From NCBI RefSeq assembly GCF_900112335.1, contig NZ_FOLG01000011.1, positions 1 through 64,000 of the forward strand: 64,000 bases of DNA, in the 5' to 3' direction. The position numbers were made by a program, and so were the translations under genes. Each line of letters opens with the position of its first letter. The first letter of the stretch is position 1. Source of the stretch: Tropicimonas isoalkanivorans. GTDB taxonomy: Bacteria > Pseudomonadota > Alphaproteobacteria > Rhodobacterales > Rhodobacteraceae. Shown in pieces: positions 7,660-16,271 of the stretch. The notes under the pieces were generated by a model, which was not told the DNA's origin, did not search any database, and worked only from the letters and a program-made list of their open reading frames with translations.

Positions 7660-8988
7660 ATGGCACGCACCAGCTTCCTCGGCGATCTGTTGACGAACCT
7701 CTACGGTCGTGGCCGCTGGAGCAGCGGCGGGGACAGGCGCTCCATGGAGGCGCTGTGCACCGCGCTGCTGTCGACGGCCGGGGAGGTTGCGGGGCTGAGG
7801 TTGGCCTCCGCCATCTTCGACAAGTACCGCGCCATGTCGCCCGAGGAGAAGCTGGGCTTCTTCACCTTCTTGAACGAACGGCTCGACGTCGACTCATCCG
7901 AGGTCGCCAAGCTCGCGCAGGCCTATAGCGAGGAGCGGAGTCCGGGGAACTTCGCGGCCCTGGTTCAGTCGGCCGAGCCCCGCCGCCAGGAACTCTTTCG
8001 CCGCCTGCACCAAGCGCCCGGCGCCACCACCGAACTGGTGGCCGCCCGGGTCGATCTGCTGGGGATGTTGAAGGATCATCCGGAACTGAAGCGCACCGAC
8101 ATGGACTTCGTCCACTTGCTTCGGAGCTGGTTCAACCGTGGGTTCCTGCGGATCGAGCAGATCGACTGGAACACGTCCGCAACCCTGCTGGAAAAGATCG
8201 TCGCCTACGAGGCGGTACACGAGATCCACGACTGGGACGACCTGCGCCGCCGCCTGCACCCGGCGGACCGGCGCTGTTTTGCGTTCTTCCACCCCACGAT
8301 GCCCTCGGAACCGCTGATCTTCGTGGAGGTGGCGCTGACCAAGGGCGTGCCGGGCTCGATCCAGGCGCTTTTGGAGGAGGACCGGGACATCATGCGGCCG
8401 GAGGCCGCCAACACGGCCGTCTTCTACTCGATCTCCAACTGCCAGAAGGGATTGAAGGGGGTTTCCTTCGGCAACTTCCTGATCAAGCAGGTGGTGAGCC
8501 AACTGTCGCAGGAGTTCCCGAAGCTCGACACCTTCGTGACGCTCTCGCCCATGCCGGGATTGAAGCGCTGGCTGGAGACGCTCGACGGGGATGCGAAGGC
8601 CGCGAACCTGTTGGCAGGCACCGCCACCGAAACGGAGGCCGAAGCGCTCGCAGCGCGGTATCTGCTGGACGCCAAGAGGTCCGACGGATTTCCGCAAGAC
8701 CCGGTGGCTCGGTTCCACCTTGGCAACGGGGCCATGGTGCATGACGTTCACGCGGGCGCGGATACCAGCCCAAACGGCATGGCGCAGTCCTGCGGGCTGA
8801 TGGTGAACTACCTTTACGATCGTTCACAGACCGAAAAGCGCCACGAGACCTTCACGGGCGAAAAGACCATTGCGGCAAGCCGCACGGTTCGCTCCAAGGC
8901 ACGGTCCGAGAAAGGCGCGGGTCAGGATAAGGGCGCGCCCAAGGGCAAGGCCGCGAAGGCCGAAACGGCGCCGACTGCCACGGAGTGA
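7660..8988 (+). CDS. Malonyl-CoA decarboxylase
   Basis: Decarboxylates malonyl-CoA to acetyl-CoA. The 442-residue protein has an N-terminal helical domain (to about residue 160) and a C-terminal GNAT-like catalytic domain with FFHPTMPSEPLIFVEVALT, SISNCQKGLKGVSFGN and FHLGNGA, the last carrying the family's catalytic histidine. The start at 7660 follows AAAGGAG with correct spacing; an ATG six bases earlier would be too close. The final 45 residues are a lysine/alanine-rich tail. It converges on acetate kinase, so both neighbours handle acetyl units. Confidence 0.93.
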   Translation: MARTSFLGDLLTNLYGRGRWSSGGDRRSMEALCTALLSTAGEVAGLRLASAIFDKYRAMSPEEKLGFFTFLNERLDVDSSEVAKLAQAYSEERSPGNFAALVQSAEPRRQELFRRLHQAPGATTELVAARVDLLGMLKDHPELKRTDMDFVHLLRSWFNRGFLRIEQIDWNTSATLLEKIVAYEAVHEIHDWDDLRRRLHPADRRCFAFFHPTMPSEPLIFVEVALTKGVPGSIQALLEEDRDIMRPEAANTAVFYSISNCQKGLKGVSFGNFLIKQVVSQLSQEFPKLDTFVTLSPMPGLKRWLETLDGDAKAANLLAGTATETEAEALAARYLLDAKRSDGFPQDPVARFHLGNGAMVHDVHAGADTSPNGMAQSCGLMVNYLYDRSQTEKRHETFTGEKTIAASRTVRSKARSEKGAGQDKGAPKGKAAKAETAPTATE

Positions 8989-8991
8989 AAA

Positions 8992-9013
8992 CCGGCGCGC
9001 GGTGGCGCGCCGG
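8992..9013. terminator. GC hairpin between convergent genes
   Basis: CCGGCGCGC, loop GGTG, GCGCGCCGG: a perfect 9-bp stem in the 42-bp gap between malonyl-CoA decarboxylase and acetate kinase, which converge. There is no T-run, so it may act as a bidirectional pause or terminator structure or an mRNA 3'-end protector. Confidence 0.5.
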
Positions 9014-9030
9014 ATGCAACTTGGGACGAC

Positions 9031-10185
9031 CTAGGACAGCTCTTTCGCCACCGCCCGCGCGATCACCCGTTCCTCGTCGGTACGGATGACCATGACTTGC
9101 ACGGCGCCGGTGCCGATCCGCTCCTCACCGTCCCGGTTCGCGGCCGCATCAATGGAGATGCCGAGGAAGTCCAGGCCGTCGCAGACCCGTTCCCGGATCT
9201 GCCAGGCATTCTCCCCGATGCCCCCGGTAAAGACGAGGGCGTCGAGCCCGCCATCGGCCACCGCGAGCGCTCCGACTTCGCGCTTCACCCGCGCGACGTA
9301 ATAGTCCACGGCCTCCGCCGCTTCCGGTGCGTCGGACTCCAGCAAGGTCCGCATGTCGTGCGAAATGCCGGACATGCCCAACAGTCCGCATTTCTTGAAC
9401 AGCATGTCCGAAATTTCCTGCTTCGACATGCCCTGCTCCATCAGGTACAGGATCACGCCGGGGTCGAGCTGGCCGCAGCGCGTGCCCATGGGCAACCCGT
9501 CCACCGCGGAGAAGCCGAGCGTGGAGGCGATGGACTTGCGCCCCTTCACGCAGCACATGGACGATCCGTTGCCAAGGTGGGCGATGACGATCCGGCCGTC
9601 CCGGAGATCGGGGAACGCCTCCTCGATGTAGCCCGTGATGTAGTCGTAGCTCAGCCCATGGAAGCCGTATCGCCGCACACCTTGCGCGTAGTATTCGCGC
9701 GGCAGGGCGTAGGTATCGTTGACGAAGGGGTGGCCGCGATGGAACCCGGTGTCGAAGCAGCCGACCTGGACCGCCTGCGGAAATGCCTCCATCGCGGCGC
9801 GGATCGCGGCGATGTTGTGGGGTTGGTGCAGGGGCGCGAGCGGGGTAAGCAGGGCAAGCCGTTCGAGGATCGTCTCGTCCAGCACCACCGGCTCGGCGAA
9901 GTCCGTCCCGCCGTGCACGATCCGGTGGCCGACGCCGGCCACGTCCTGCCCGCCGAGAACGGGCGTCAGGACGTCCAGCACCGCGTTCAGTCCCGCCTTG
10001 TGATCGGCGCGCCCGAGGGATTTCACCGTCTTCTGACCATCATGCTTCAGGATCAGCGTGGCGTCCGGGCCGATTCCATCGATCTGACCGACGGCAATCT
10101 CCCGCGGCTCGTCCCCGCCGCCGTCGAGATAAACCGAATACTTGATGGAACTGGACCCGGCGTTCAGGGTCAGGATCGCGGCCAT
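9031..10185 (-). CDS. ackA: Acetate kinase
   Basis: Interconverts acetate plus ATP and acetyl phosphate. The 384-residue protein has the acetokinase start LTLNAGSSSIKYSV, GHRIVHGG, FDTGFH, HLGNGSSMC and the C-terminal VFTGGIGENA nucleotide-binding loop. The ATG at 10185 is preceded by AGAAGGAG; the upstream extension to 10317 has no family resemblance. No phosphotransacetylase gene is beside it in the window. Confidence 0.96.
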   Translation of the reverse strand: MAAILTLNAGSSSIKYSVYLDGGGDEPREIAVGQIDGIGPDATLILKHDGQKTVKSLGRADHKAGLNAVLDVLTPVLGGQDVAGVGHRIVHGGTDFAEPVVLDETILERLALLTPLAPLHQPHNIAAIRAAMEAFPQAVQVGCFDTGFHRGHPFVNDTYALPREYYAQGVRRYGFHGLSYDYITGYIEEAFPDLRDGRIVIAHLGNGSSMCCVKGRKSIASTLGFSAVDGLPMGTRCGQLDPGVILYLMEQGMSKQEISDMLFKKCGLLGMSGISHDMRTLLESDAPEAAEAVDYYVARVKREVGALAVADGGLDALVFTGGIGENAWQIRERVCDGLDFLGISIDAAANRDGEERIGTGAVQVMVIRTDEERVIARAVAKELS

Positions 10186-10388
10186 TGGCCCACTCCTTCT
10201 CTGGCATCGTTCGGGTGAGGCACCGCGAAATGCTGCAGCGCCGCACGCGAGGGCGTGCTTACTGCGGTGCAGCGTCCTCGACAACCGTCGGGGGCGCAAA
10301 CCCATCATGCGGTTCACTCAGACAGACCGGCGCGGACGAGAGGCGTTTTGAATCCGGCACCCGGCCTAGCGGCCGTTCCAAGCTATGC

Positions 10389-11501
10389 TCAAGCGCCGGT
10401 GGGATGCGTCAGGGCAAGGTTGAGAGACCTGTTTTCGCCAGTAATCGGACGCGACCAGAGGGCCGCGAAGGTATCCCGCAGGTCGGCGCCCCGATGCAGA
10501 ATGTCGTGTACCGCCCGGCTGACGGGCATCTCGACGCCGATCCGGTTGGCCAGGTCGATCACGGAAATCGCTGCCACATCGCCCTCAACCACGGTGGGGC
10601 TGCCGTGGAACACGTCCTCCCGTGCGATCCCGGCGCCAAGCTGCATCCCGAAGTGCATGTTCCGGGAGGTGGCCGACGAGCAGGTGAGGGTCAGGTCGCC
10701 AATGCCGGAAAGCCCGGCGATCGTCTCCCGCCTGCCGCCGAGCGCTTCCGCCAGAGACATCATCTCCGCGATGCCCCAGGTGATCAGCGCGGCGCGGGTG
10801 TTCTCGGCGTAGCCCGCGCCGGTCATCATGCCGCAGGCGATGGCGATGACGTTCTTGACCGCACCCGCGACTTCGACGCCCACGAGGTCGTCGCTGATAT
10901 AGGGGCGGAAAGCCTCCGATCCGAGCGACAGTGCCATGCGGGAGGCAGGCGCGGTGTGCGGCGCGCGGCGGTCGGCCTGGGCGAAGGGAAAGGCCAGGGT
11001 CACGGCGGTGGGATAGTTCAGCGCCACTTCGCGGGCAAAGGTCGGCCCGGACAACACGCCAATCGGGCGGTCCGGCAGTTCCTCGCTCGCCACCTCGCTC
11101 AATAGCTTGCCGGAGCCCGTCTCGATTCCCTTCGCGCAAAGCACCACCGGCACAGATGGCGCGATATGGGGCGCGGCCTGCCGGCAGATGTCCCTCAGCG
11201 TGACCGAGGGCGTTACCAGCAGGACAGCCTCGGCATCTTCGAACGCCTCCGCCATGGCAGACGTGGCGCGGATATCGGGCGGCAGATCGACCCCCGGCAT
11301 GTAACGCAGGTTGCAACCGGTGTTCCGGATCGTCGCAATGTCCGCCTCGTTCCGGCCCCAGAGGCGCACGGAGCGGCCGGCCTTCGCGGCGATCAGAGCC
11401 AATGCGGTGCCCCATGCGCCGGCGCCCACCACGGCAATCCTGCGGTAGGACCCGGTCTCGGGCGGCGTTTCGGCGGGCGATGCGGAACGGGGCGGCGTCA
11501 T
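10389..11501 (-). CDS. gpsA: NAD(P)-dependent glycerol-3-phosphate dehydrogenase
   Basis: Reduces dihydroxyacetone phosphate to sn-glycerol 3-phosphate for phospholipid synthesis. The 370-residue protein has an N-terminal Rossmann motif VGAGAWGTALA, LWGRNEADIATI, the CAKGIE and LSGPTFAREVA segments, the active-site region VAGAVKNVIAIACGM, and LSGIGDLTLTC. About 20 extra residues precede the Rossmann strand from the chosen ATG (11501), slightly longer than typical, so a later start is possible. Confidence 0.95.
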   Translation of the reverse strand: MTPPRSASPAETPPETGSYRRIAVVGAGAWGTALALIAAKAGRSVRLWGRNEADIATIRNTGCNLRYMPGVDLPPDIRATSAMAEAFEDAEAVLLVTPSVTLRDICRQAAPHIAPSVPVVLCAKGIETGSGKLLSEVASEELPDRPIGVLSGPTFAREVALNYPTAVTLAFPFAQADRRAPHTAPASRMALSLGSEAFRPYISDDLVGVEVAGAVKNVIAIACGMMTGAGYAENTRAALITWGIAEMMSLAEALGGRRETIAGLSGIGDLTLTCSSATSRNMHFGMQLGAGIAREDVFHGSPTVVEGDVAAISVIDLANRIGVEMPVSRAVHDILHRGADLRDTFAALWSRPITGENRSLNLALTHPTGA

Positions 11502-11738
11502 TTCGGGACTCCTGCGGCTTGCTGCCTTTAGCGTCGCATTCCGGGGCGGCCGTGCCCCGGTGGCGCCGCCGGGAAGGCCGGGACCATCGCGCATCCCGGG
11601 ACGATCCGCAAGCGCCCGCGCAGTCACTTTCGGAACGCGCAGCCGATGCTATGGTGCCGCCAGGACAGCGGAGACGCGTGCCAACGTGCCCTCCACCTGC
11701 CTCGACACCACACGGACCCAAAGACCGGAGCCACCGCC

Positions 11739-12716
11739 ATGTTCGCCAGCCTGCGCAAGATCTTCAGCTTTCTCGGCGCCATGGGACAGGGCGTGGGGAC
11801 CCGTCACCTCGGCCTTATTGCCGCCGGGGTCGCCTTCTACGGCCTGCTGGCGATCTTTCCGGCCCTGACCGCGATTGTCACGCTCTGGGGGTTCTTCGCC
11901 GACCCGGTGCTGGTGGAGCAGCAGTTCCAGAGTTATTCGAACGCCATACCGGCGGCCGCGTTCGGGATTCTGGAAACGCAGGTCAACGACCTTGCGACCG
12001 GCCCGAAAGAGGTGCTGGGCTGGGCCTCCGTCCTGTCCATCGGGACGGCCCTCTGGGCCTCGCGTGCGGGCGTCGGGGCCTTGATCGGAGGGCTCAACGC
12101 TGTGCACAGGACCCCCGCCCGCGGCGGGCTGCGCAGCGTGCTGCGCGCACTTCTCCTCACGCTCGTCCTGGTCGGTGTGGCCCTCGTCGCCCTCGCCACC
12201 GTCGTCGTGGCACCGGTCGTGGTCTCGTTCCTGCCGCTCGGCCCATTTGCCGGATTCGCAATTAACGCCCTTCGGTGGCTGATCGGCGCCGGGGTCGTCC
12301 TGTTCGGGATCGGCCTGCTGTACCGGCTTGGTCCGAACCGCGAGGAAGAGGATCGCAGCGACATCGTCACGACAGGATCCATTGTTGCGGTGGCATGCTG
12401 GGCGCTGGCGTCCTGGGGGTTCTCGACCTATCTCGAAAACTTCGGCCGCTACAACGAGGTTTACGGCTCGCTCGGCGCAGTCGTCGCCATGCTGATGTGG
12501 TTCTATTTCAGCGCGTTTATCGTCCTGCTCGGGGCGCTGACAAATGCCATCCTGGAACAGATGCGCGAGGACGCCCCGGAGCCGGTCAAGGACACGGCAG
12601 ACGACAGCGTCCCCGATGACGTGATGCCCCCGGAGACCGAGGCGGAGAAAGGCGACGATCCGGACGAACACGATGGGCAGGACGCGGACCGCGAGCAGGA
12701 CGCCAAAATCTCCTGA
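11739..12716 (+). CDS. YihY/BrkB family inner-membrane protein
   Basis: The 325-residue protein has about six hydrophobic helices and the YihY hallmarks HLGLIAAGVAFYGLLAIFPAL near the N terminus, and YNEVYGSLGAVVAMLMWFYFSAFIVLLGA near the end. The tail is strongly acidic and aspartate-rich. The start at 11739 is preceded by CCGGAG. Once called ribonuclease BN, this family is now regarded as a membrane protein of uncertain role, possibly transport. Confidence 0.9.
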   Translation: MFASLRKIFSFLGAMGQGVGTRHLGLIAAGVAFYGLLAIFPALTAIVTLWGFFADPVLVEQQFQSYSNAIPAAAFGILETQVNDLATGPKEVLGWASVLSIGTALWASRAGVGALIGGLNAVHRTPARGGLRSVLRALLLTLVLVGVALVALATVVVAPVVVSFLPLGPFAGFAINALRWLIGAGVVLFGIGLLYRLGPNREEEDRSDIVTTGSIVAVACWALASWGFSTYLENFGRYNEVYGSLGAVVAMLMWFYFSAFIVLLGALTNAILEQMREDAPEPVKDTADDSVPDDVMPPETEAEKGDDPDEHDGQDADREQDAKIS

Positions 12717-12787
12717 GCGCTCGCGGCTTGCCGCCCACGGAGCCAGCGCGTAAGTCGCGCCGATACATTCACAGGAGCCCGCATCCG

Positions 12788-14086
12788 GTGCTGACCTATC
12801 GCCTCGTCCTCACCTTCGCGGCACCGCTCTTCGCGCTGTTGCTGGCTGTGCGTTGGCTGCGCGGGCCGGAAAGCTGGGCCGACCTGCGGGAGCGGCTTGG
12901 CCTCGGTGGCGAGGGCGCGGCGCCGTGTGGGACGGTCCTTTGGTTGCATGGCGCGTCGAACGGCGAGCTGACCTCGGCGCGCGATCTCATCGAGACATTG
13001 CTTCAAACGGACCCGTCGCTCGGGCTCGTCGTGACCTCGAACACCCTGACCGGGCGAGACATGGTGCGAAATTGGCACCATGAGCGGGTGGAAGCGCGCA
13101 TCGCCCCGCTCGACTATCGCGCCTGCCTCACTGCGTTCCTGTGCCGTCACCGTCCGACCGCGCTGGTCGTTCTGGAAGGGGACCTTTGGCCAAACCGCAT
13201 GGTGCTGGCGGGCGAATGGGGACTTCCGGTTGCGCTGGTGTCGGCCCGCATCTCCGACAAGAGCGCCCAGAAGTGGCGCCGCCGGTCTGGCATCGCGAAG
13301 GCCATGTTTTCCGCCGTCCGTTTGTTCTCTGCGCAGGATGCGGCGTCGGAACAGAAGTATCGGGACCTCGGCCTGCCTCCCGAGGTGATCGTTCCACCGC
13401 TGACGCTCAAGGCATCCGTCCGGCTCGCGGAGCCTGATCCGACCCTGATGGCGCACTACGGGCAGGTCTTTTCGCGCGGCGAAACGTTGCTCGCGGCCTC
13501 AACCCACGACGGCGAAGAGGCGCAGGTCATCGCGGCCTTCCAGCAGGCCATGCGAGAGCGACCCGATCTCAAGATGATCCTGGCTCCCCGCCACCCTGCC
13601 CGCGGTGCGGAGGTCGCAGCACTTCTGCGCCAGTCGGGCCTCAGCTTCCGCACTCGATCCGCCGGAGACGCCCCAGATCGAAGCGCGGAGGTCTACCTTG
13701 CCGACACACTGGGGGAGATGCCGCTCTGGTACGCACTCGCCGGACAATGCTTCGTCGGTGGATCGCTCGTTCCCAAGGGCGGGCATACGCCCTTCGAGCC
13801 GGCGCAATTCGACTGTGCCATCCTGCATGGCCCGGACCTGCGAAACTTCGCCGAGCCCTATGCGGCGCTGGATGCGGCGGGCGGGGCCATTTCCGTGAAC
13901 GATGCCGAAGAACTCGGAAGGGCGGTGGCCGCGTTGACGGATGGCACCCGCGCAGCGATGACCGTTGCAGCGCGCCACGCGCTCTCCGCGCAAGGCGGCA
14001 GTTCCCTTGAACACCTCGTCGAGCAAATCCTCAGGCTAGCTACCCCAGCCCAACGCGACCGGAATGGCCGCCCTCCCGAAATCTGA
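12788..14086 (+). CDS. waaA: 3-deoxy-D-manno-octulosonic acid (Kdo) transferase
   Basis: Transfers Kdo to lipid A precursors on the inner membrane. The 432-residue protein has an N-terminal membrane anchor (TFAAPLFALLLAV), a WLHGASNGE motif matching the family HAASVGE, LWPN in the second motif (here EGDLWPN where ETELWPN is usual), and a C-terminal GGSLVPKGGHTPFEPA loop of the GT-B donor site. I chose a GTG at 12788, preceded by AGGAG; a TTG at 12728 is the alternative. The altered second motif is worth noting but the fold is clear. Confidence 0.87.
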   Translation: MLTYRLVLTFAAPLFALLLAVRWLRGPESWADLRERLGLGGEGAAPCGTVLWLHGASNGELTSARDLIETLLQTDPSLGLVVTSNTLTGRDMVRNWHHERVEARIAPLDYRACLTAFLCRHRPTALVVLEGDLWPNRMVLAGEWGLPVALVSARISDKSAQKWRRRSGIAKAMFSAVRLFSAQDAASEQKYRDLGLPPEVIVPPLTLKASVRLAEPDPTLMAHYGQVFSRGETLLAASTHDGEEAQVIAAFQQAMRERPDLKMILAPRHPARGAEVAALLRQSGLSFRTRSAGDAPDRSAEVYLADTLGEMPLWYALAGQCFVGGSLVPKGGHTPFEPAQFDCAILHGPDLRNFAEPYAALDAAGGAISVNDAEELGRAVAALTDGTRAAMTVAARHALSAQGGSSLEHLVEQILRLATPAQRDRNGRPPEI

Positions 14087-14136
14087 AGACGGCCGAACGG
14101 GATCGTCCGGCACGGAACCGGCGGCCGACCTGAGGG

Positions 14137-14970
14137 TCAGATCATAGCCAGCGGCGTAGGCCCTTGCGGCGGTGGAAAAATGGCGTCGAGCCGGCTCCGG
14201 ATTTCGTCGCTTATACGGATCTCCGCCGCCGCTGCGTTCTGTTCCACGTGCTCCACCCGCCCGGCCTTGGGAATGGCGATCACACCGCCCCCGTCGACGA
14301 CCCAGGCGAGCGCGAGTTGCGCCGGCGTCACGTCGACTTCCTGCGCCAGCGCGGCAAGCTCCGGGTCCCGCAGGAGACGCGCCTGATCTATCGGCGAATA
14401 GGCCATGAGAGGACACCCGGCGGCACGGGCTTCCGGCAGCAGGTCCCACTCGACGCCGCGGCAGGAGAGATTGTACAGCACCTGGTTCGTCGCGACCGCA
14501 TCCCCGCCGGGCACGTCCAACAGCGCGCGCATGTCCTGCGGGTCGAAGTTGGAAACACCCCACTGCCGGATCATTCCCGCCTCCACCAGCCTCTCGAACC
14601 CCTTCACCGTCTCGGACAATGGCACCTGGCCCGGCCAGTGCAGCAGGTAGAGTTCAAGTCGATCCGTGCCGAGCCGCCTCAAGGAGCGCTCGCATGCCGC
14701 CCGAACCCCATCGAAAGACGCGTTGTGCGGATAGACTTTGGAGACGAGAAAGACGTCATCCCGCCGCCCCCGGATCGCCTCCCCCACCAGATCCTCCGCT
14801 GCGCCGTCGCCATACATCTCCGCAGTATCGATGAGTGACATGCCAAGATCGATACCGCGTTGCAGGGAGCGGACTTCCTCTGCGCGGTCAGTTCGGGAGC
14901 CACCCATGTACCATGTCCCGAGTCCGAAGACCGGAACATCCGTCCCATCTGAGAACGTCGTCTGTCGCAC
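14137..14970 (-). CDS. Aldo/keto reductase
   Basis: NADPH-dependent oxidoreductase of the AKR superfamily. The TIM-barrel motifs and catalytic tetrad are visible: FGLGTWYMGG, DTAEMYGDG (Asp and Tyr), LVSKVYP (Lys) and LLHWPG (His). They are followed by WGVSNFD and AIPKAGRVEHVEQNAAA at the cofactor site. A GTG at 14970 begins the conserved domain; a longer frame to 15054 adds a basic leader. The substrate cannot be predicted. It converges with waaA. Confidence 0.92.
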   Translation of the reverse strand: MRQTTFSDGTDVPVFGLGTWYMGGSRTDRAEEVRSLQRGIDLGMSLIDTAEMYGDGAAEDLVGEAIRGRRDDVFLVSKVYPHNASFDGVRAACERSLRRLGTDRLELYLLHWPGQVPLSETVKGFERLVEAGMIRQWGVSNFDPQDMRALLDVPGGDAVATNQVLYNLSCRGVEWDLLPEARAAGCPLMAYSPIDQARLLRDPELAALAQEVDVTPAQLALAWVVDGGGVIAIPKAGRVEHVEQNAAAAEIRISDEIRSRLDAIFPPPQGPTPLAMI

Positions 14971-15199
14971 TGCCCTACCCGATCTATACCGTCCGCCCCG
15001 TCGTTTGGCAGCCGACTCGATGCCCTCTCGGCCAACCGCCACCCGTTTGCCCAAGATGGAGCCATCGACGTTTGCGACAAGCCCTCCGAGAGCAAACAGC
15101 CGTTCTCAGCGGGGCCCGCGGTGCCAATTCTCCAAAACCAACGCCAAATCCATCATTGAGCCTTGTCTACCATCGAACGGACCTGCTAGACGCGTCGGC

Positions 15200-15289
15200 G
15201 GAGACGTGGCCGAGTGGTCGAAGGCGCTCCCCTGCTAAGGGAGTATACCGGGAACGGTATCGAGGGTTCGAATCCCTTCGTCTCCGCCA
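15200..15289 (+). tRNA. tRNA-Ser (anticodon GCT)
   Basis: Ninety bases with acceptor stem GGAGACG/CGTCTCC, discriminator G and an encoded CCA. The anticodon stem-loop CTCCCCTGCTAAGGGAG gives anticodon GCT. There is a long variable arm typical of class II tRNA-Ser (ATACCGGGAACGGTAT) and a T arm GAGGGTTCGAATCCCTT. It reads codons AGC and AGU. It stands exactly where the housekeeping region gives way to accessory genes. Confidence 0.97.
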
Positions 15290-15315
15290 CTTGCCCTTGA
15301 GAAAGCGCTCTCCCC

Positions 15316-15337
15316 ATCCGGCTACGGCCGGATTTTT
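15316..15337 (+). terminator. Rho-independent terminator after tRNA-Ser
   Basis: ATCCGGC, loop TACG, GCCGGAT followed by a T-run, 26 bp beyond the tRNA 3' end. The rest of the gap to 15554 has no recognisable gene. Confidence 0.85.
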
Positions 15338-15554
15338 CCGTTGTTTTCAAGGGTTATGCGGGAGGGCTGAGCACTGGCTCGGGCACCAGGTGGGCCGGAA
15401 GCGGTCTCTCCAGGGCGATATTCTCCGGACCTGATGACTGCGCCCGTTTGGTGAATTTCTTATAAGCTCCTGTAAGAACGAAAGAAAATCCAGCGTCCGA
15501 AATTGCTTGGATTAGAGTCGCGTTTGCGTCTGCCGCGACCGGGTTCGGAAGTTC

Positions 15555-16271
15555 TCAGGCCATGGCCCTTTCCAACCTCTGCTTCCGACGCTCCCAATCG
15601 GGCATCACTTTGTCGAGTAGCTCGAAGAATGCGGGGCCGTGATGTGGCTCGGCCACATGGCAAAGCTCGTGGGTGATGACATAGTCGATGGCGTCGACCG
15701 GCGCCTGCACGAGGCGGCGGTTCAGCAGCAGGCGTCCTGCCGGAGACATGGATCCCCACCTCTGCCGGGTCTGACGCACGATGAGCCCCATCGGCCGGAA
15801 TGCCTCGGGATCGGGGAAGAGACCGAGACAGAGTTCGATCCGCTCCGGGAACTTGATGTGAGCCCGATCCCGGTACCAGGCATCGACCAGTTCGCGCGTT
15901 ACTTCCGGCCTGGTCGGCCGATGAGTCTGCACGACGATGAAGCCGCGGATCAGCTTCACGCCTTCCTGCACATGCGGCACGACCTTCAGCCGGTACTGGC
16001 GCCCGAGGTAGAGATGCGTCTCTCCGGCGACGAACCTGCGCTCCGGTGTTCTTGGAAGGAACTGGGCGAAGTACCGCTGCTGCCGCGTCACCCATGCCGC
16101 GCGCTTCCGCAGCTTAGCTTCTATTGCGTCGAGCGTCGCGTCCTCTGGGGCCGCGATCACCACCGAAGCATCCGGCTCGACAGCGATCTCTAGCGTCTTC
16201 CTCGGACGGCGGACGATCTCGTACCGGATCTCCTGCTCGCCGTACTGCAGGCAGTGCAGTTCCCGCGTCAT
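15555..16271 (-). CDS. YgjP/SprT-like zinc metallopeptidase (M48-type, DUF45)
   Basis: The 238-residue protein ends in the zinc motif VITHELCHVAEPHHGPAFF (HExxH with a downstream H), followed by the MPDWERRKQRLE helix typical of YgjP-like proteins. Its start overlaps the hsdR stop by 4 bp, so it is the last gene of the restriction operon. YgjP-like peptidases are recurrent neighbours of type I hsdR genes; their role there is unproven, perhaps turnover of restriction subunits. Confidence 0.9.
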   Translation of the reverse strand: MTRELHCLQYGEQEIRYEIVRRPRKTLEIAVEPDASVVIAAPEDATLDAIEAKLRKRAAWVTRQQRYFAQFLPRTPERRFVAGETHLYLGRQYRLKVVPHVQEGVKLIRGFIVVQTHRPTRPEVTRELVDAWYRDRAHIKFPERIELCLGLFPDPEAFRPMGLIVRQTRQRWGSMSPAGRLLLNRRLVQAPVDAIDYVITHELCHVAEPHHGPAFFELLDKVMPDWERRKQRLERAMA

